Origin: Hexactinellida sp. DTS-2022
Lineage: Eukaryota; Porifera; Hexactinellida
Reading direction: 5' to 3'
NCBI GenBank assembly: GCA_028753945.1
Contig: JAPNXP010000016.1
Span: 1,830,001 to 1,894,000 of the forward strand
Length of the DNA stretch: 64,000 bases
Shown: one piece after another, positions 35,197 through 47,403 of the stretch
How the letters are laid out: each line of letters starts with the position of its first letter
How positions within the stretch are numbered: the first letter of the stretch is position 1
Made by a program: the position numbers and the translations under genes
The notes under the pieces: generated by a model
Databases searched by the model: none
What the model was told of the DNA's origin: nothing
What the model saw: the letters and a program-made list of their open reading frames with translations, nothing else

Positions 35197-36144
35197 TTGC
35201 TTATCCAAGGGAAAAATTGTTCAGAGAACTCTATTCCCTATAACATATCTGGGATGAGTTTTGGTGACTATACTTTTCCAACCCTGATCGGTTTATCCCA
35301 TTGGGCAAGTTATATCGACTTGTACATTTTGCCATTGCTTATTTCAGGCGTAGTCTCGAGCTATGAGAATTTAGTAATTTCTATAATTATCATAAATGAT
35401 ACCATTTCCAATAATTTTCTCTCCTCCATAACAAATACACTAATATAAAGACCCCACTAACCCCAGCTCGAGCCTACGACCTATATTAGGCAATAACAAA
35501 GGGGGATCAGCGATGGCGGATTTAACTAGTCCTCTTTTGCTATTATCTTATAATTAGTAGACGGATGCGTTATGGTCAACAAACTAATCCAGATTAGTTA
35601 TGGTGTGACAGGTTCCTTTTAATTAATTAATTAATTAAACCCAAAAACACAACAAGTTATGTTTCCAACAAACATAACTTGTAGCGAGAGAACCTGTCCT
35701 CTCATAAAACGATCCATTATTTTCAAACTAACATGTTATGTTTTCAACTTAACCAATGTATTGTTTCAAACCCCATAATTACCATGTGGGTTATCCCTTT
35801 TGTAGTAAAAATGTAATAGGTGAATTAGGGGAAAATGAATTTAATTTACAAGAACATTCAAGAGATAAAGGATATTATTTTAAACTAATGTTGAATTATG
35901 TACAGAACTTTAATATAAGAGCTTTTTGAGCTCGACATCTTAGCGACGTATCAAATTCATTGCAAAAATTACCTTTTTTGATAACTGGAACATTTTAGAA
36001 ATACAGTAGCTCATAGGAACTATAATAGCTATACAAAACACCAAGTCATCGCATTAGAACAAACAAACGAACCAGACTGTAATGGAATCCGGGCGGATCC
36101 AGGGGGCGGAGAGAGTTATTCGAGTGGCGAATAAGATAATTTAA

Positions 36145-37322
36145 TATCTCTATATTATTGGATTTGTTAATGAGCCAGACTAACCAAGCTACTTAGTGGT
36201 CCAGTATTGTATATTAAAGTCTAAATTTATGAATAAACTCTTGTAACTTTATACCTAATCTTTGAATAAATTTAGTTTACACTTTAAATAAACTAAGTAG
36301 CGAGAGAACCTGTCCCCTCATAATTTATCACCCAATTACATATACAGTCGGGTCCGCTGAATAGAGTCACCTCGGAACCAGGTTGCTTTGACCCGATTAA
36401 GCGGAGAAATCTATTAACCGGTGGCTCTATTAAGCGGAGTCGACTGTATTAACCTTGCTTTTCTGGTCAATCTCATACAATGAATTCAATATTAACCGCG
36501 ATGTTTGTAACCATCCATTCATTCATTAAGCTGAACAGACTGCAATTGCTTCCCACTTAGTAAATTTGTAATTAATATTAATTACATGTTTACAAGGTGG
36601 GGCACGTCCTTTCGAAAAGTGGTACGATGGAGAATTATACAATATTCGAATGTGGCTCGGCGACGTTGCACCAGTTATTTGAATGTGGTCCGGCGATCAT
36701 TAAATCATTAATTCAATAAATTATCAATGAATTGTTTAATTTCGAACAAATAGAGGTGGTACAGCAAAGCTGGCCATCCTGAAAAGTGGAACGGCGCTCG
36801 CCGCACCAGCCGTACGGGTATGCCGCCCCTGCTTAGAATACCTACGGTTACATGAATACAATACCTAAACTGATCGAGCTCAATTGTTAATTTAGTTAGA
36901 GAGAATTGGGCAATATGCCAATATCTGTTCCAAAAATACTTTTAAGAATACCAGGTACGTATATATTTATGATTGCATATTCATGGATTGATCCAAACAG
37001 ACCATTGGCGTCACTTTAACTCTAAAGCTGGCTACGCGCCTGCTAATATTGAAATATTTATCAAAGTAAAAAATGCAAAAAATAACTACATACGTAGTAC
37101 TTAGCTAAAAGAATCACTTAGTTTAATTAAAGGTCATAATGATGTAAGCTAGGTGTAGTTCATAAGATGTATTCAAAAGTGTGGACTAAATTTATTAAAA
37201 GATTAGATATAAAGTTACAATAGTTTATTAATAAATTTAGACTTTAATAACACACTACTGGACCACTAAGTAGTTTGGTTAGTCTGGCACAATAACAGAT
37301 CCAATAATATTTAGAGATATTT
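36145..37322. repeat. Inverted repeat pair with related third copy at 39640-39800
   Basis: The block 36145-36285 returns in inverted form at 37170-37322, sharing text such as AGTGGTCCAGTA and CTAAATTTATT. A third, more divergent copy in the orientation of the second lies at about 39640-39800. A pogo-like MITE and an insertion of about 240 bp lie between the first two. Confidence 0.7.
36345..36446. mobile_element. pogo/Tc1-like MITE, shortest 'GACTCCGCTTAATAG' copy
   Basis: It begins CAGTCGGGTCCGCTGAATAG and ends ATTAAGCGGAGTCGACTG between TA dinucleotides. At 102 bp it lacks the central part present in the copies at 6132 and 21567. Confidence 0.82.
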
Positions 37323-37560
37323 TATAATAGACTACACCAGCTGCCTCATACAAGGAAACTAGTATAATATTAACCGCGATATTTGTAGCATCCATCCATT
37401 AAGCTGAACAAGCTGCAATTGCTACAACTTAGTAATATTTGCAATTAATATTAATTACATGTTTACAATACCTACGGTTACAAGAATACAATACCAAAAC
37501 TGATCGAGCTCAATTATTACTTTAGTTAGAGAGAATTGGGCAATATCTGTTCCAAGACGA
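36483..37560. repeat. Direct duplication, two copies
   Basis: 36483-36930 and 37369-37560 share long blocks in the same orientation (ATTAACCGCGAT, AATTAATATTAATTACATG, AACTGATCGAGCTCAATT, GAGAGAATTGGGCAATAT). The first copy has an insertion at about 36595-36835, relatively GC-rich, that the second lacks, marking it as a later arrival. Confidence 0.75.
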
Positions 37561-38129
37561 CTATTCAGAATAGTCATGATTGCATCTGAATAAATTAAAA
37601 TATTACTATTTGGTCACAGGCTAGTTTAGATATTTTACTAAAAGAACGAAGCATTCAGTTCCTCAATAGTTAATTTAGTTTTAAGGATAATTTGAGATTT
37701 CAAATTCCATTCTTAAACGCTTATATTTAGAAGAAATGAATCGTATGTAGGGTAGTATTAATAAATATAAAGTATGAAACACTAAACATCTTTTTGAGCA
37801 GTTTGGAAAATATATTGTTGGGAACTTGCAATATGCAGTTAATTGACATTAATATATCAGGATTACAAATTTCTAACTATATAGAGTGGTGTATATTACC
37901 TAGAAGTGTAAAAGCATAGCAACATTACTTCTTTTCTCTCACAAACCTAATTTCCTTATCGGAGGGTATTATTGCAATATTTCCAAAAATACTACTTATT
38001 GACAGTGATTGTATACACACCATAAATCACAGTCAGGACTGCTTGTCCAAATCTACTCAACTTTTCAGTAAATTCACAGATCTACTCAAGTTTAGAAAGG
38101 CTATATTTAGTCTATCTTACATATATTAA

Positions 38130-38470
38130 ATCACAATGTTTTTGTGTTTGTTTGTTTGTGTGTTTGTTCAGAATTGATTGAGGAACTGGTAAAAGCTACA
38201 GACCTAAAATTTGGCAGTGGGGTGGGAAATACTAGTATTGTATGTACAAACAAGTTCAATATCTAAAAAGATATTCAAATCTTCCATCACAAAAGGTGTC
38301 AAAACCTTTAGCCAATTAAATTCGAGGGTTGTTCCAGTATGGATTAGCAGCTTGCATTTCAATTAGTATAATCGAATGCTTTAGTGTCTGTCAAATGTTA
38401 AGTGTGCATTATGGAATACTGAGAAAGTAATCTAATTGATCGAGAGGAAGTTCAGGCATTTAATCAGTTA
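38130..38470. repeat. TTTG-microsatellite-linked dispersed repeat
   Basis: A TGTTTG run is followed by CAGAATTGATTGAGGAACTGG. Further on, TTAAATTCGAGGGTTGTTCC and ATTAAGTGTGCATTAT-like text match 13085-13215. The inverse of the first part occurs at about 42640-42725. Confidence 0.6.
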
Positions 38471-38920
38471 TTTGTGTTCTGTCTGTCTAGCCATACATTT
38501 ATAACATTCCATTGTGTTATTTGATATCAAATTATTATCAATCAATACAATAACTTCTCCACATCCCAAAGTCAGGGGTCCACTGGTAAAGTTTCTTAGT
38601 GATATTTAATTATATATTTGGAATTGGTATATTATTATACACGGACAAGCTTATATATCTAGAAAATTATCTGTTCAAATTTGCATAAATATCCAAATTA
38701 TTTAATCTGTCCTTATAGAAACCTGTAGCTAGGATGAACGGATATAAATAGACGGCTAGCGGCCACTCATCAAGAACGACATTTAATTTGAAAAGGAGAT
38801 GCTTTAAATACAAGCGAGGGCCGTAGGCCCGAGTACAAGTTGTAAGGACGCGCGTAGAGCAGACGAGCAGATTGTACTAATAAATATTTTTGTGGTTGGG
38901 ATCTCCATACTAGTTTCAGT

Positions 38921-39150
38921 AATCCAATAAAACTTGAGTATATTCGGAATAATCCAATAAAACTTGAGTATATTTGGAATAATCCAATAAAACTTGAGTA
39001 TATTTGGAATAATCCGGTAAAACTTGAGTATATTTGGAATAATCCGGTGAAACTTGAGTATATTTGGAAAAACTTGAGTATATTTACAAATTAGTTGAGT
39101 ATTGTTGAGTATATTTGGAAATTTTTAAAAAACTTGAGTATTTTTGGAAT
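38921..39150. repeat. 30-bp tandem repeat array
   Basis: About five full copies of a 30-base unit containing AATCCAATAAAACTTGAGTA are followed by degenerate AAAAACTTGAGTATATTT remnants. The array is non-coding. Confidence 0.9.
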
Positions 39151-40964
39151 TTTCCCTTATCCAACTTGGACAACATAGACGTGTTATAAGCTCATAATAT
39201 GGGAACAGTTCATTGTCAATATTTTGGTACAAAATTTGGGGGCTCAACCGCTCCATTGGCCACAGAGCTAACAATGTTTCTATGGCAGCGTTAACTGATG
39301 CTAAAACTTTACCACAAGTAAAGTAACAGATTAACTCAAGTATTTGGGATGAATTCGTAAGTTAATGTAGGATCATATTAATCAGGCAACTCTACTTTTC
39401 TAGGTTGTTCCTTATTCGTGCATTTATATCATCAATTTTTTGACTACTTAATTGCACAGAGTTGCATCTTAACAAATAAATTTAACCTACAAAATTTGTG
39501 AAGATGTCTAACATATGTAGTAATATTCAAATTTCAAACACTTAGATATTTATTCAATAAAACAATTATGTAGTACCTAAAATGCATCACTTAGTTCAAT
39601 TAAAGTTCAAATTGTGTAAGGGTGTGGTTGATGACATGCATTCAAGGTGTGGACTAAATTATTAAATTGTATAAGCTAAATTTATTCAAAAGATTTACTA
39701 CAAAGTGACAATTATTTATCTATGTAATTTAGACTACATTAAAACATACTGAGCCAGCCACTAAGTAGTTTGTAAAGTAGTCTGTTAAGTAGTTTGGCAC
39801 AATATCAAATATAAGAAGATACTCTATTTCAGCAGTAATTCATTCAAAAGTGCAATTACACTATTTGTAAAGTACAAAAATTGAATAATATTAATTTAAT
39901 TTAGTAGCGGGTCCAGAAATGATCGGTTGGGAGGAGATGACTACACAGTTGGGAGTCTGGGGTCGCTGCGCTATAAGCCCCCAGTGGGGTTAGGGCCTTA
40001 AGGGACGCTAAACAACATTTAGTTATGACTTATGGTAATTACTTAACTTGCTATTATTGTGTAATATGCTTCATACTCCAATATTTTTAACTATCCACCT
40101 AGACCGACCCCTTTGTTAATAACTTAGATGAATAGACTACATACGTAAATCAAAAATTTATTAAGTTAAAATTACTGGTTACTAGTCGTATAATTTACAA
40201 AGGAGCTATGACCTCAGAAATATGTTTGGTTAATAATAGTATCATACTTGCCAACCGTGCCCTGTCCCGCCAATCAATTATCTTATAAAATAGAAATGTT
40301 TATACGTATTAACGCACACTAGAACAGGGACGTTGCCAGGATTTTTCTTCTATGGGGAGCAAACATTCTATTGATGTTAGATCTAGCAGTTGACATTACC
40401 AAAAACTAGGCTATGAATATGAACCTTTCTAGTTAAATGTTCTCAAAAGTATGAAAAGTAGCCTAAAAAAATCAATACATTAACATGAAATTTGCAACCC
40501 CAGCAAATATTACAGGAAAAATCTACTAGCTATAATGACAGTTAAAAGTCAATTTTGACAGGGTAAAAGGTCTAAAGTAAAGGTGTATTGTAAAACAGTT
40601 GATTAGAAGTTAGAACCAAATTTCCAAAATAACTAAGAATATCCTATAAGGCGCAACTAGTAACAGTCCATCCCTGTCAAGTACAAGGATTTCAACCATT
40701 TTGGTTGTTCTGTCCAGGGATATAATAATTTTGATATGAATTACTAGTTTGGAAAAATTATTGATTGTCTGTCGAATAATGTCTAAAAATTCCTAAACCC
40801 TAAAATGTAGCAGTTTGTTTTGTTTAAATTAACACCTATTCAAGCGTACAGTGATTCTCTGTACAGTATTTTTTTTTTTGTCAAACTTAATAAGAATAAA
40901 TAACTTGACCGTATATCTTATGTAATGTTTTGGTTAGTGTAATTCGTTTCAGTATAGATGTGAC

Positions 40965-41265
40965 GTTGCGGTGTGTGATCCGTGAGAGCAATAAGGTCAG
41001 TCACTCCCAGGAGGACTAGGCGCTGCTGGAGCTGTGTAGACAGCGAGAGTGAGCAGCCTAGGTGTGTCGCGACGATGGAAGAAGTACAATCTGGACGAGG
41101 TCGGACACAGCGATCGCAGTGAGCGTGCCGAGGGTAGAGGACTGGACCGTCCTCCTGATGAGGCCTCTGGAGGGTCGAAACCCTAGAGTGGTGGCGACAC
41201 CACTTGGACCACTTGAGCTGTCAATGGTGGCAGCTTGGTACAGTTAGGTCCCAAAGCTTTTCCTG
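40965..41265 (+). other. GC-rich island, SINE- or retrozyme-like unit carrying the ribozyme
   Basis: About 300 bases of clearly GC-richer sequence stand out in AT-rich surroundings; boundaries are approximate. The island contains the hammerhead at 41131-41184. GGGTCGAAACCCT at 41173-41184 also resembles an RNA polymerase III B box (GGTTCGANNCC, one mismatch), so the unit could be transcribed like a SINE. The short open frame from 41062 has no known domain, and I do not regard it as coding. Confidence 0.5.
41131..41184 (+). ncRNA. Type III hammerhead self-cleaving ribozyme
   Basis: All core elements are present in order. Stem III is AGGG (41131-41134) paired with CCCU (41181-41184). The cleavage triplet is GUA, with the cut after A41136. 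Stem I GAGGAC/GUCCUC (41137-41142, 41149-41154) is a perfect 6-bp stem with loop UGGACC. The core CUGAUGA is at 41155-41161. Stem II starts with the required G-C pair (41162 with 41176), has five pairs including two G-U, and a 5-base loop. GAAA is at 41177-41180, and A41180 pairs U41135. The order (open at stem III) makes it type III. Hammerheads of animals are known from Penelope-like elements, SINE-like repeats and retrozymes. Cleavage itself is inferred. Confidence 0.88.
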
Positions 41266-42306
41266 ACATAAGTGTAGATTTACATCTTAGACGAGCGAGC
41301 GAGAAAATATTCGGGGTGTCCAGGGATCGTGGTAAATCAATGTACAGGGGAAATTGGAGCTAATGCGATAATAACTTGCTGTTTTGTGTATAACTATTTT
41401 TTTAATGTTGAGTTATCAAAAAAGTTTTTTGTTAACTTTGAATTAAGGAGAATAATTTATCTGATACTTTACCAAGCTGTCAAGATCAATACTTATACTT
41501 TAAGAAAACTCTATTAATGATTCAGTGAGTCAAATGAATGCACATAATAAGCTATTGAATCAAAATAAATGCGCCCGAATTTTTTTCTTAGAACCCTGCT
41601 TTGGCCTCATTAAAAATAATTCAAATAATAAGTTCGCTGAATATATAAAATGGTTCAAACGTTAATTAAGTAACACTTCCGAGGGGAAAGGGGTCAACCA
41701 ATGTGCGACAGTCAATCCATTTTATATTACAAACAGATCAAAGAGCGTGACATTAGAGGGGGAGGTGTCTAGTTTTCCTGGAATTTGCGTTGGTGACATT
41801 TGACCGGCACATAACGTATGAAACAGCTTAGAACTTAGTTTGTCTTTTTTAGATTATGTCACTTGTCAGTACAGGCGCAGCACATCCTTTTTATATTGGA
41901 ACGACAGAAGATTAAAGTGGTACAGCGACTATTTTATCACCATTGTTCTCGAGCTCGTATCCATCATACACCTTCCAAAAAGTGATTGCTTTAATCTGTA
42001 TTTTTTTAGCAGCAATAGTTTTTTTAATTGAGTATTATGTGATAAATCCCCCAATATTTCGTGATTTATTATAAAAGTTGTACAGAGAGAGATGCCATAC
42101 CACTCCAAACGTGGTACTGTGCCCGCAGTCCTGCTGCATCGATATAGTCACAATCTGTCACTTTATTAATATAAGTTCATGACACAACTAATATACTTGC
42201 ACTCTAAATCCTAATTGCCTAGAGGTGCAAGGTTGTAAATTATATTTTAAATTATGTTGGGTACTTTTTTATCTTGAGCTGCTCATCTCGGTGATCTAAC
42301 TATATA

Positions 42307-42461
42307 CAGTGAACTATCGTTATAATGAAGTGTTTGGGACCTGTAAATTCCTTCGTTATATCCGGATATTCGTTATAAGTGGATAAAATTAATGCAATAT
42401 GTGTTTTGGGAGAAAATCTCCATTTCATTATATCCTACTTGGTTATAATGAGAGTTTACTG
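42307..42461. mobile_element. pogo/Tc1-like MITE, 'AACTATCGTTATAATGAA' type
   Basis: It begins CAGTGAACTATCGTTATAAT and ends GGTTATAATGAGAGTTTACTG between TA dinucleotides. Confidence 0.82.
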
Positions 42462-43325
42462 TATCACAATTTAGATTATTTGCTCTACAGTCATTGTACA
42501 ACGTTCAAAAACTATCGAAACAACTTTTAATTTATTCAATAACAAGCACGCCTCGGATGCTTGAGCTGCGCAGCTCGGACACTTCGTATCCGCAGACAAC
42601 AACAAACATCTAATATTTTGCTTTGATATCTAAATTTGTTTCTAGATACGCCATTTCTGCCCCCATGCCAAATTTCAAGTCTCTAGGTATAATTACCAGT
42701 TCCTCAATCAATTCGAACAAACAAAGAAAAACCCATTGAGTTTTAATATATGTATAATATAATAAGAATTTTAAACTCATTGAAAATTTTAATGAGTAAC
42801 AGTATTAATTGCAATACGAACTTACGAAGTACGTAATATATTGCATGAGAATCCTCATACAAGTTGATCAAATTGTTTAGTATTACGTTGCAATTATTAA
42901 CAACATAGAACCTAATTAAGGATAGGTATAAATAACAAGTTTTCCTATTCTGAAACATTACTCAAAATCTACTATAATTTTCATAACAACTTCAAGAAAA
43001 TCATTAACAAATCATCGCAAAAACTGGTAAACTTATTATCACAATTTACTTACATTCAATATCTAAATACTACTTATATTAATAATTTATAAGGAAATTC
43101 ATTTGTTAATTGTTATTTAAATGGCTTATTCGCATTACTATATTAAATATACGAGCCCTTCGGTATAGGTCGCTTTGCGACGGATCGGTGCTATGCTACG
43201 CACCTCAAGTTAACGGCAGCTTTACAGCCTTGCTCTTCACCCTTTCTGCCATGAAAAATGGTATAAAGGGACGTTATATACATCCCTTTATAAGTTTTCC
43301 ATAGTGTTAACTTGTTTTTCATATT

Positions 43326-43580
43326 CTAAATTTATAAATGCGAAATTCGTGTTTAGCCTATAATACCCGTTGAAAGCTAACTTCTAGATTGATTTTGAAT
43401 TTCATTAATTAGTTTACATATTTTTGGTAAACAACAACAACAAATATTAATATTATAAATTTATAAACGAGAAATTCGTGTTCAGTAAACTTGTTTCCTA
43501 TAATACCCGTTGAAAGCTAACTTCTAGGTTGATTTTGAATTTCATTTATTTGTTTACCTATTTTGGTAAACAACAACAAA
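43326..43580. repeat. Two-copy tandem duplication of about 125 bp
   Basis: Both copies contain CGAAATTCGTGT or GAGAAATTCGTGT, ATAATACCCGTTGAAAGCTA and GGTAAACAACAACAA in the same order. A shorter inverted relative lies around 45570-45680 (ACACGAATTTCGCATTATAA). Confidence 0.85.
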
Positions 43581-43825
43581 TATTATAATTTTAATTGTGT
43601 CATTCATCATCTCCTCAAGGTGTTAACTCGATATTAGAAAGGTTTTACGGGTGTTGTCATAAGGAAAATATTATAAATTGGATTTTTTTATTTATTATCT
43701 GACAAAATAGAGTTATCACAACCTGAAACAATTGAATAATATTTAACATATTTATTGAGTAAACATGAGTAAACATGAGTAAACGAAAGAAATTAGTACC
43801 TAAATTATGGCAAAAAAACGAAACA

Positions 43826-43857
43826 GTCTTAAAGCAGTCGAACTGCTTTAAGACTTA
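43826..43857. repeat. Short near-perfect hairpin
   Basis: GTCTTAAAGCAGT and ACTGCTTTAAGAC are exact complements with four bases between. No poly-U tract or other context suggests a function. Confidence 0.75.
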
Positions 43858-44279
43858 GAATTATACTGCGATTCTACTGGTAAAATAAAAATGGGAGTTT
43901 AGTTACAACATTTTACTGTGCTTGTTATACTTCAGTACAGTGGCCCAGTTTTGAAATCACTGTCTTGGTTAGTTATTATTATTATTAATATTATTATTGC
44001 TTTTTTTTAGTTTACCACAGAACAGATTTTGATTCACTTAAAGCTGATTTTTAGTATTTTTTTGACATTTTAACACATATTTAATGTGAAAAAATGATAA
44101 ATAAATAGTAACAAATGTTCAATTCATATGTTCCCGATAGCGAATTTAATTCTACACCTTTAGCAGCACACTAATTTTCAAATTGGGCTTAGTTTGTTCC
44201 TTAAATAGTTACTAATTTCCTTTATTTACTAATACACTTCAGTTCACTTTAAATTGTTAAATCTATTTCTATTATTTCG

Positions 44280-44645
44280 ACTTATAATAGCTACAGTAGA
44301 CTAAGTAGACCCCTGTAAATGGCTACAATAACTACAATAGACCCTGTAATTTATTGGTTATAGTGATATCATGATTGGATATAGTGATAATTTGTGCACA
44401 TATTATACAATAATATTGGATTTCTGACCTTCCTTGGCCCCATAATTTCATATTTTACATTATAAATATCGTTACCAGTTGAATTCGATAAGGAATTTGA
44501 ATATACTTAAGAGAATATGAGTATTTAAAATGAATACAGTCAAATATTAGATGCAGTAACACAGTGGATATAGTGATAATTTGGCCAAAAATCCCATGTC
44601 CCCACCATTTTCACTATATCCATTATGTACTGTATCAATATATCC
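44280..44645. repeat. Dispersed GGATATAGTGATAATTT repeat, copy 2
   Basis: This is the uninterrupted relative of the repeat at 1590-2390, with the same internal block and the same inverted ends. Confidence 0.65.
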
Positions 44646-45690
44646 ATTATGTAATGTACGTATATGTCGTAGTTACAGTAAAGATTTTCCCACTTTTAAA
44701 TATAAATATATTTTTGGGTTTCCCGTTCGGATAATCGAGGGTTCGGATTTGCAAGGATGTACTGTATATTCATTCAACTTGTGTGATCGAGTAGGCTCCT
44801 ATTTTCTAATTGAAAACTAAAATTATATATAATTTTCATATCAACGACAAATTTTGTGAATATGATTCCTCTTGCAGGAATATTCTTACACTATACGTAT
44901 TTAATCTTAATTAATTCAGTTTGCATTAACATAAGTATACTGAAATTATTTTAATTTGTTTTTTTTTACAGGGGTTGTTCAATTATTGTAGGGAAATCTA
45001 TCTTAAATTAATAGTTGTTCATGAACTAGCATTGCTATTCAAACTAAATTAGTGCAGAATTAAATTTCCCATCGAATACGTACATATATATAAATTGCAT
45101 CTTTGTCACTATTTATTTTTAATGTTGTCACATTAAATGGCTGTTAAATGTTTTTAAAAAATTAATCAAAATCGTAACCCGAGGTGAAGATTTGTAACCT
45201 ATGAGACACCGATCCTGAAAATTTTAGTTCTTAGTTCTAAAATTACCCACGTTCTAAAACTACATAATACATATGAAATTAACAAAAGTTATTGTTATAC
45301 AAATCATAAACAATTGACGAGTCATTTAAACTCGAATTTTAAAATTCAGGGCCCATTTCAGCCAATAACCATAAAGTAAACGTACAAATTAACTCACGGA
45401 CAAATCTCTCCTCTTATGTCATGCTCTGTCACATTTTGCTCACCACTTCCCTACCCTGGAAGCGCTACGTAATGCTTGAACTGCTCCTAGCCAAATTCAT
45501 TTATATTTACCGTTGATAATGAATTAATTAACATGGTAATCTCAAATACCTACAAAATATCATACCGGCTGAACACGAATTTCGCATTATAATTTCTAAT
45601 AGGAATATTTATTGTTGTTTTAATAGGTAAACAATTACTGTAGTCAAAATTCAAAATGAATCTTGAGTTTTAATGTACTTATTTATTGTA

Positions 45691-46535
45691 CTGTTGCATG
45701 GGAAATGGACCCCCTAATTAAGTGACCATGGATATGTTCAGGGGGTCCATTTCCCACGGGCATAGGCGTCGTAACCCGCCCGGGTGCCCGGAAATGTCCG
45801 GGTGGTCCGGAAGGGTTGCCCCTATGCTACTAATACTATAACCGGAGTTTACCCGGACATTACCCGGAATTTTCGGGCGGCCCGAAGGATTGACCTTTGC
45901 ATTTACGACGCCTATGCCCACGGGGGTCCATTTCCCAGACGTATGCGTGGGATTTGGACCCCCCTTGAAATGAAAAAACATTAGTCATATCCTGATATAA
46001 AAATGTATTACTAGTCATATCCTGTTATGAAATACAATTATCACCTGTTATTTAAGAACGGAATTTGTTGACTTTCAATAAATACATTCTAATTGAGCAC
46101 AAAATATGGTGCGTCTTCCTTTAGTTGAGTTGAATTGTGAATTTTCTGCCTAATTGTTACTGCATATTTACCAATTTGGATTGTCGTTTTTTGAGTATAC
46201 TTATTAGCCCATTCACGGTTCCTGATTTGATGGAATCAACTTCATTCAAGAACTAGTTGATTGAAAACTAGTCTACATTAATATGTACAAAGTATTTCAT
46301 AACAGGATAACTAGTAATACATTTTTATAACAGGATATTATTAATGTATTTTCATATCAAGGTAATACATTTTTATAACAGGATATTACTAATGTATTTT
46401 CATATCAAGGGGGGTCCAAATCCCACGCATACGTCTGGGAAATGGACCCCCGTGGGAAATTGACCCCCTGAACATATCCATGGTCACTTAATTAGGGGGT
46501 CCATTTCCCACGGGGGTCCATTTCCCATGCAACAG
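45691..46535. mobile_element. Foldback element with CTGTTGCAT termini and TA flanks
   Basis: The left part CTGTTGCATGGGAAATGGAC returns as the exact complement at the right end, and TA lies outside both ends. Long internal stretches (GGGGGTCCATTTCCCACG, CACGCATACGTCTGGG) are also mirrored, so most of the 845 bp can fold back. A hAT MITE is inserted at 45761-45916. A smaller relative lies at 46688-46795, and the same 9-base terminus bounds the element at 56439-58921. Confidence 0.82.
45761..45916. mobile_element. hAT MITE nested in a foldback, target duplication CCCACGGG
   Basis: The 14-base inverted ends CATAGGCGTCGTAA and TTACGACGCCTATG are exact complements. CCCACGGG flanks both sides (45753-45760 and 45917-45924), a perfect 8-base duplication. 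Confidence 0.9.
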
Positions 46536-46687
46536 TACTACTATATGAAATAAGCGAGACCGCGTTTCGGTTGAGCTATCCGTTTATACGAGCTCATAGG
46601 GCTCGTATCATCTATTTACGTTACGCCTTAGGGTAAAAAATAAATAAATCAAAACAACATTATTTTCATACATTATTTTCTAATGGC

Positions 46688-46795
46688 GGCACTGTTGCAT
46701 GAGAAATTGACCCCCATGAGAAAATGACGCCCCCCTTCATATGAACCATGGATACTGTTTAGGGCGTCATTTTCTCACGGGGGTCATTTCATTAT
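46688..46795. repeat. Small relative of the CTGTTGCAT foldback
   Basis: CTGTTGCATGAGAAATTGAC and CCCCATGAGAAAATGACGCC are mirrored by GGGCGTCATTTTCTCACGGG and a decayed right end TATGCAAG. It lies 150 bases from the larger element. Confidence 0.65.
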
Positions 46796-47403
46796 GCAAG
46801 CCCCGTGAGAAAATTACCCCCTCATGAATTTCCGCATTGTCATTGCAATAATGTAAAGACTACTTGAACAAAACAATGATGTAGTGACAATTAGATATGG
46901 AACCACAACGGGTCCGCGAATTGTGGAACGAGCCACGGTACCGTAGATGATCCGACCGCACCAACCGTAGGGGGACCAAATATGGCATGACAATTAACAG
47001 TAACAATTTGTGCAATTTGTAATTTTCACCTCAACTATCTTTGATTGTCATGTTTGCACAAAATTTAAATAAAATATAAATACAGTTGACATCCGTTATC
47101 TCGAATGCAATTTTCATTTCCCCTCGTGTAATCAATTGGGTTTGTAAATAAAACTGTTCGCTATCCCGAATGCAATGTATCTCGAATTTTCGCACTCTAT
47201 TTTTATTCCTCCTGAAATAATTACAGCAGTTTATATCCGACTAATCTGAGTCGTCATTGATACAAAAAATATTTCGTAAATCAGATGATTACAAATAATG
47301 AAAGGGGCTCGTTTATACTGTACACAAACAAATTAGAATTAGATTTATCATTTATTTTTAAAATGATTAGCAAAGGTTTAAAGAGAAAGATAAAGAATTA
47401 TTG

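Larger units (their letters stand above)
34537..47403. other. Large gene-free, repeat-rich interval
   Basis: I find no protein-coding exon with recognisable domains in these 12.9 kb. Open frames are short (up to about 85 codons) and fall in repeats. The content is MITEs, foldbacks, tandem arrays, duplicated blocks and the ribozyme-bearing island near 41 kb, each listed separately. Confidence 0.6.

Noticed and set aside
41062..41247. 61-codon frame in the GC-rich island
   Set aside because: It has no domain and runs through the ribozyme core; the RNA structure explains the conservation better.
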